A stretch of DNA of 62,820 bases, from the NCBI GenBank assembly GCA_947500875.1, contig CANMUN010000011.1:1-62820 (forward strand). Direction: 5' to 3'. Numbering within the stretch: position 1 is the stretch's first letter; each line of letters begins with the position of its first letter. Origin of the DNA: Flavobacteriales bacterium. Its GTDB lineage: Bacteria; Bacteroidota; Bacteroidia; Flavobacteriales_D; Crocinitomicaceae. The position numbers and the translations under genes are program-made. Under the pieces are notes generated by a model. That model ran no database searches. It was not told where the DNA came from and saw only the letters and a program-made list of their open reading frames with translations. Below, in pieces: positions 60,401 through 62,820 of this stretch.

Positions 60401-62820
60401 GTTACGGTTAAGGTATACGTTCCCACCGGAACATTAATTTGACCCGTCGAAGAAGGGCCCGATGTTAATGCGCCACCATTACTGGCTACCCAAGCATAGG
60501 TGTATCCTCCCGCCCCTCCTGAAACCGCAGTGGTGATTTGACCCGTGGATAACCCATGGCATAATACATTCGTAATCGTTTCGTCTATTTGAATTGGATT
60601 TGGAACGGAAATGGTGGAGCTCACGGTTGATGTACATCCATTGTTATCGGTAACCGTAACCGTGTAGGCTCCTGCGGGCAATAATGATACGGAGGTGCTT
60701 CCATTAATTCCGCCGGTAGAAGAAGATGGGCCCGTAATTACATAGGTTAAGCTTGGCACCCCCCCGATTACTGACAGATTTAATGCTCCTGTATTTTGAC
60801 CTGCGCACAAAATATTTACAGGAACAACCGACAGGGTTAACGCAGGAGGTGAACTAATTGTAAAATTGATATTGGTATCGCAACCGTTATTATCCGTGAC
60901 CACTAAAACATAGTTTCCTGCTCCAAGGTTGGAGAACGTCGCCGTATTATTGATGTTTGGATTAATATTTTGGGTGTTGACCCCTAAAGAAACCGTGTAA
61001 TTAGGGGTTCCTCCGTTCACAGCAACGACAATTTGACCATCATTTGCTCCAAAACAGGACAACGAATCTACACCAACTACCGTTACCACCATTGGCGATG
61101 GCGGCTGGTTGATGGTGTAAGAATCTGCAAAAGTACACCCGTTATTATCAACCAACGAAAATTGATAAGACCCTGCACACAAATTATTGATGTTCGGAGT
61201 ATTCCATGAATTTGCCCCGCTGGTCCATTGATACGTATAAGGTAAGGTTCCTCCCGACACTGCGGAAGATATCCCTGCGGAACAATCCCCAAAACAGTTG
61301 ATTGATGTACCCGTTAGCGAGGCGGTTAACGAAGGTGGTTGGAATATGGTAACGCTTACCGGACTTGATGAACACTGGTTCACATCTAATACCGTAACCG
61401 AATAGGTGTTCGCTGATAAATTGGAAACTAGGTTGAGATTCGTGCTAAATGGAGGTGCAATACCTACCGGATCTACATTAATCGTATACGGAGCCGTACC
61501 TCCATTAATTCCAACAATAAACGAACCATCATTGTCTCCAAAACAAGAAACATCTACTGGAGATAATATCGAGGCAACAATAGGAGATTGTGGAGCAGTG
61601 ATGGTAATTGTCGCATCATCTTGACACCCATTATTGTCAGTTATCGTCACCAGATAGGTTCCCGGAGAAAGGTTGTTCGCAGAGTAACTATTATTAACTG
61701 CAAATATTTCAGCCCCTGGAGGGTTAATGGAAAAGCCCCCGTTAGTTATTACCACATTAAACGGAGCGGTTCCTGTAGTTGGGGTTACCGTAATAGTGCC
61801 ATCGGTTTGGCCAAAACACTGAATATTTGTAGAGGAGAAATTCGCTTGAAAAGGCGTTGGGGTAATAATAATACTATCTGTATACTGTGCCGTACAACCA
61901 TTGGCATCGGTTACCGTTACCGTGTAAATTCCACAGGTAAGCGAAGAAGGGCTGAACGTATTATTGGGTATGTTCGTTGCGGAACAGTTAATTCCTGCGT
62001 TTTGAAGCGGAGCCCATTGCCATGAGGTGTTGTAAATAGGCGCGTTAGCGAATTGCGTGCCCCCCGATAATTGCAAATTAATGAATCCCAAGCTGTTGCC
62101 GTCGCAAAGAGGGCCAGAATCTTGCCAACCAATCGTTATTTGATCGGGTTCTATTACCTGAACAATCAAGGATGTGTCACATCCGTAAACATCGGTTACC
62201 GTTACTTGATAATAACCATCCGGAATTCCTTGAGGATCTTGCGCGGCTACTTGACCCGGCGGAATGGGCCCTCCAACGCCACCAACAACGGACCAAAAGT
62301 AGGAATACGGTGCTGTTCCACCTGTAACTGAAGTAAAAATAGCACCGGTACTTAACCCATTACACGTAACGTTATATACTGAATCGTTCACTGCGCTCAA
62401 GGCCGCATTTGGTTGAGTTAGGGTAATTGATTGGCTGCTTACACATCCGTTATTGTCAATTATTTCGAGGGTGTAATTCCCTGCCGTTAAATTGGGAATA
62501 TTAAAAATTCCTCCTGCATTTGGAATAGTACCCAAAAGTACATTGTCAAGTTCCACGTTATAGCCTGGAGTTCCTCCGTTGGCTATAAATGAAATGGATC
62601 CGGTATTTGCACCAAAACAGGTAATCGGTTGAGTATTGATGTTCTGAATATTCGGTAAGTTTTGTGGGTTGTTGATCGTCCAATTGCCTGTAATCGTACA
62701 TTGGCTCGCATCCGTTAAGGTTAAATTATACGTCCCTGGCCCTAAAGCACTGATGTCTTGTGTAGTCGCTGTATAGCCATTCGGACCCATCCATGAATAA
62801 CTGTATCCAGGTGTACCGCC
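51451..62820 (-). CDS. Giant SprB-like adhesin with T9SS type-B signal (N-terminus beyond right edge)
   Basis: The frame is open from the stop at 51451 to the right edge (3,789 codons). The residues before the first ATG (62790) read GGTPGYSYSW and continue a repeat, so the true start lies outside. About 40 SprB-type repeats of 85-90 residues occupy 52240-62660. Each has the pattern NVxCxGxxxGxIxxxxxGGTxPYxxxW ... AGxYxVxVxDxNGC ... ITQP. Two PKD-like domains follow (about 52000-52235 with YYWSFGNGITSTDPNP, and 51745-52000 with YSWDFGYASSGSNEVNP). The last 95 residues are the gliding-associated C-terminal domain (FTIFNRWGELIYETKD, GAWDGKSNKGRDVQDGTYIW, ending GHVNVLR), which targets the protein to the T9SS. 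The linker before it reads VPNTVTIDENNLNELFF instead of the usual IPNxFTPNGDGxND. SprB-type proteins move along the cell surface in gliding and act as adhesins. The gene is 31 bases downstream of, and unrelated to, brxA. Confidence 0.95.
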   Translation of the reverse strand, partial: GGTPGYSYSWMGPNGYTATTQDISALGPGTYNLTLTDASQCTITGNWTINNPQNLPNIQNINTQPITCFGANTGSISFIANGGTPGYNVELDNVLLGTIPNAGGIFNIPNLTAGNYTLEIIDNNGCVSSQSITLTQPNAALSAVNDSVYNVTCNGLSTGAIFTSVTGGTAPYSYFWSVVGGVGGPIPPGQVAAQDPQGIPDGYYQVTVTDVYGCDTSLIVQVIEPDQITIGWQDSGPLCDGNSLGFINLQLSGGTQFANAPIYNTSWQWAPLQNAGINCSATNIPNNTFSPSSLTCGIYTVTVTDANGCTAQYTDSIIITPTPFQANFSSTNIQCFGQTDGTITVTPTTGTAPFNVVITNGGFSINPPGAEIFAVNNSYSANNLSPGTYLVTITDNNGCQDDATITITAPQSPIVASILSPVDVSCFGDNDGSFIVGINGGTAPYTINVDPVGIAPPFSTNLNLVSNLSANTYSVTVLDVNQCSSSPVSVTIFQPPSLTASLTGTSINCFGDCSAGISSAVSGGTLPYTYQWTSGANSWNTPNINNLCAGSYQFSLVDNNGCTFADSYTINQPPSPMVVTVVGVDSLSCFGANDGQIVVAVNGGTPNYTVSLGVNTQNINPNINNTATFSNLGAGNYVLVVTDNNGCDTNINFTISSPPALTLSVVPVNILCAGQNTGALNLSVIGGVPSLTYVITGPSSSTGGINGSTSVSLLPAGAYTVTVTDNNGCTSTVSSTISVPNPIQIDETITNVLCHGLSTGQITTAVSGGAGGYTYAWVASNGGALTSGPSSTGQINVPVGTYTLTVTDANNCSYQEIYTVTQPQLPLSAVISNVTNVTCGNQNNGQITVAISGGTPNYNINGIGATVVVNPAVGNTHQFSNLPGGNYALTVTDANGCSVNLTQNITQPAPLTLGITSTNVTCFGASTGALEFTTSGGTAPINYSIVGPPNNSGTIPTSSLTTTQVGTPAAGILPAGNYTVNIIDANGCTNAISTIITQPNPIVVTPATTNILCFGQGAGSISTTTSGGVGPYTYSWISGQLTPNISNVPAGSYTLTVTDANGCTNIQTFSITEPALALSIGLTPPVNISCNGANNGSVQVTASGGTAGYQVSYQRTNPPGPLVSPAGIEIPLSGGSYPVSNLSAGNYTLTVVDANGCSLQDTFTIIEPPAFGATVSANTILCNPGNTGVLTINTPPGSYPVTYVINGPGGPYSGNINTSPFPLNGLPGGTYNISLTYNNGLCSQQLSATIAQPLNPIAVANSVTDVLCAGVNSGSICLTVTGGTGPYAYAWSIPGNTSCQNNLAPGTYSVTVTDANNCSVPNTYTISGPVSPLVADSSFTNVLCLGQNDGTITITTNGGSPIYTLTSATLTPASTTINLTGGSFQYTNVAAGTHVVLITDDNGCTDSETITITQPQNPLTATNINVTNVQCYGDVNGSISFNVTGGTTPYTVSWTATGLPAICSVPASTVSNSGIITENGLCQGTYTITIADLNNCTDSFAQSIVAPSAPLTASATQTNILCHGQCTGVATTVPSGGTAPYQHSWSNGQTTPSITGLCIGDYYDTITDANGCQIIVQFSITAPAQPMVVTISDVDVDCFDNATGSITVSATGGTPGYNVSWTPGPPFPGAGLEILNSGDTYTIPGLLAGTYSITVADLNNCPFTQNVIISQPPALTYNVASANVTCNGASNGSINVTVNGGVLPYTYLWNSTAGAPCSIPINQANATGLCPGIYDVLVTDANGCQINTGGTITEPDLLVISVVNDTVYCLPGTGTVQAAISGGTPTYTVTWQNVSGTNIGTGLSLGNLAPGVYNAVVVDANNCQNTAPFNIIGPAAPLTAAISHTNETCINNNDGTITIIPSGGTAPFVITGSPWNGSPNVAVSGGNAVSNNMVAGSYTYTITDAYGCQITVSTTITQPTYLQVALQVTNVTCHNSNNGIIQITPSGSVPNYTVTWISGPNTGPCALPVTSIISGATSFNNLCPGVYVFSVTDANGCDTTLSATIIEPQPLALITTANDDPCNDAICQGSAGVSVTGGTAPYTYLWTGGASTSSVGQLCVGAYSVTVTDANGCIQLASVTINQPAQALSAIVTTTNETCNGLGNGTITVSPSGGTAPYTILGITNPWGGAPSVNFAGGTSTWTAVSAGIYQVEITDANGCQISVSGTVTEPTPLAVAVTPVDVTCFGANNGYVELGITGATPSYNLTWLSGPNTGPCQLPVNLTVAANAILPNYTSTNLCPGVYDFVVTDANGCDDTLSFTINEPPAIVLSATTIDVLCHGNATGQASILASGGTPGYTYNWGALAGSIPAGQSTNQIIGTAPNGIPTGTYQVTVTDANGCTAIETVNINQPATPLLALIDHTDELCFPIPNQASTGTISVGANGGTGPYTISGNNFVWTGPSNIVAPSMIPFNPLTGQTMTGVSTNLAGTFYIVTVTDYHGCTSTVSVVVGSPAALSVVTTPTNLLCNGDMNGSINIAPAGGISPYTVNWLSGPTGPGCVLPVTLNTSSNVSTPSTLCPGAYTIEVIDANGCKDTVVEAIIEPAPLNINYSVNDVLCYGDSSGQISTQVSGGTGPYSYNWTTLSTWNGILYGIPFPTAANQPPGNPNHPFGLPAGIYLVTVNDANGNTGGCTDFSIITITQPATPVAGALTPHAVDCNSNATGSIDITASGGVGPYTVSGNGHNYTGTILLPGGIITETGLIAGNYSYNITDANGCIITLNTIVSQPAPLLVTLNNSVDVSCVPGSFNGEIHLDVNGGNGYYSYNWTTAALPPNPLPLTTPVGGPSVTNLYPGVYTVVVTDLMGCQDTLQVTINQDPGFTVTATVGDVQCHGDQTGSINLSINGGTPNFTFQWTGSGGYNSVFQNISSLFVGQYDVLVTDQAGCTVPLTATVSEPSSALTSTVISSNVGCYGDNSGSITITATGGTPFAAPAAPYNYNWFLNGQQYSTSTTLSNLFAGVYVCYITDANGCLLTEQIVISQPPTALTYSVNTTNVTCFGGSDGAIDIIINGGTGAPYSLLWNTGQTTEDLGNLPVGTYTLTITDNGPCTITTAPITITQPTPIAITPSILNVGCFGEASGMITTQVSGGNVNINSGYTYQWTTVNGLIPAGQSTLPNIGSTTHPFGLIPGDYTLVVTDASGCTSSLVATVVQPIAPLYIASTYVNVSCFGDSSGIINVYAEGGTLPYNVSWSGPVAGNPFGFEILANPGTFDISGLPAGTYNFQVTDQNGCNLSGGAVILQNNRIDTVNSVINNAFCAGTNLGSISVDVFGGVPNAVGTPYNVVWSGVDAQGNNIPISFTSYVGNTVSAFNLPGGTYTLTVVDDSNCAREFVYILNEISVGLSNIADNDILCKGQCTGEIEFTPTGGNANYSISIINVQTQLSENDTLITLQDLLTNPSGVFTLGGLCPGAYYILISDSNNCTTNSAAITITEPSTVFTPSVTVVTNSGCNDNAGILNVQVMGGTPGYNVAWHNVNDPNINNPIGMEINQSPGNYLITGLSSGFIEVLVTDNVGCEKVDTVEIDDTEVTFANFTAVDSSGCGPFAAQFTDLSLGDNLSYYWSFGNGITSTDPNPNVVFEVGGPYDVTLTVTNGFGCTSTMVQPGYIIAYPSPNAAFTTVSPQIDYYSGSVEFVNNSVNAQFYSWDFGYASSGSNEVNPSFQYPQWTEGNYVVTLTATDTNGCFDIAQMIISSSETVRLNVPNTVTIDENNLNELFFPVFSNFEEVSDFTFTIFNRWGELIYETKDIQGAWDGKSNKGRDVQDGTYIWKVVYKDLEGFEHMAVGHVNVLR
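52240..62820 (-). repeat. SprB-type repeat array with period-three superstructure
   Basis: Forty complete repeats (numbered 1-40 from the right edge) and one partial one average about 260 bases each. They are diverged, not near-identical. Repeats at positions 1, 4, 7 ... 40 resemble each other more than their neighbours, as do 2, 5, 8 ... and 3, 6, 9 ... . The extra cysteine pairs and the longer linker before the next unit follow the same phase. The higher-order unit is about 780 bases (260 residues). The part at 54640-57800 (repeats 20-31) shows it most clearly. Confidence 0.75.

Noticed and set aside
51760-62331. Many open frames of 60-150 codons on the plus strand opposite the giant adhesin
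   Set aside because: They are by-products of the repetitive, glycine- and threonine-rich coding strand. They recur at the same place in each repeat, without start signals or plausible protein composition.

Overview
The window is chromosomal DNA from a member of the Bacteroidota, most likely order Flavobacteriales. The evidence is the C-terminal sorting domains of the type IX secretion system (T9SS), a giant SprB-type adhesin, a RemB/Wzi-like barrel pair, AT-rich leaders without strong Shine-Dalgarno sequences, and several exact Bacteroidota promoters (TTTG, 18-20 bases, TAnnTTTG). Coding density is high. No CRISPR array, prophage, insertion sequence or plasmid function was seen.

Layout. 1-7135: end of a DUF6029-like outer-membrane gene, a TlpA-type thioredoxin, a T9SS cargo protein, RNase R, a MORN-repeat protein, a LysE-type exporter and a small conserved protein with a clear promoter and terminator. 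7134-13442 (minus): a tightly coupled operon hutI, TraB/GumN protein, degenerate ATPase-DUF4143 protein and AddB-like nuclease, in which every junction is the overlap TAATG. 13705-14509: two AT-rich orphan genes beside tRNA-Leu(CAA). 14845-17481: an ECF sigma factor with a membrane partner that carries a T9SS type-B-like domain, divergent from a second thioredoxin. 17527-23039: yicC-gmk-nadD, an rRNA/tRNA methyltransferase, mutS, and tRNA-Gly and tRNA-Leu. 23115-29410: RND exporter, S41 protease, dCMP deaminase, FAD oxidoreductase and ComF. 29846-34704: nrdB-nrdA-purH (nucleotide synthesis). 34763-42921: a complete rod-shape and wall-synthesis cluster (mreBCD, PBP2, rodA, PBP1A). It is followed on the same strand by a two-subunit CoA-transferase and two RemB/Wzi-like barrel proteins. 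47174-48216 (minus): three consecutive single-stranded DNA-binding protein genes. 48412-51419: enoyl-CoA hydratase, a polysaccharide flippase, an ArsC/Spx-like protein and a bacilliredoxin. 51451-62820 (minus): at least 3,789 codons of a giant adhesin that runs off the right edge.

The least ordinary parts are the adhesin, the degenerate ATPase-DUF4143 protein, the triple ssb cluster and the sigma/anti-sigma-like pair. The adhesin has about 40 SprB-type repeats in a higher-order period of three, with extra cysteine pairs confined to two of the three phases. The degenerate ATPase has lost both its ATPase and nuclease motifs yet remains coupled to an AddB-like gene. The membrane half of the sigma pair resembles a T9SS cargo signal. 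Most of the rest is core housekeeping.
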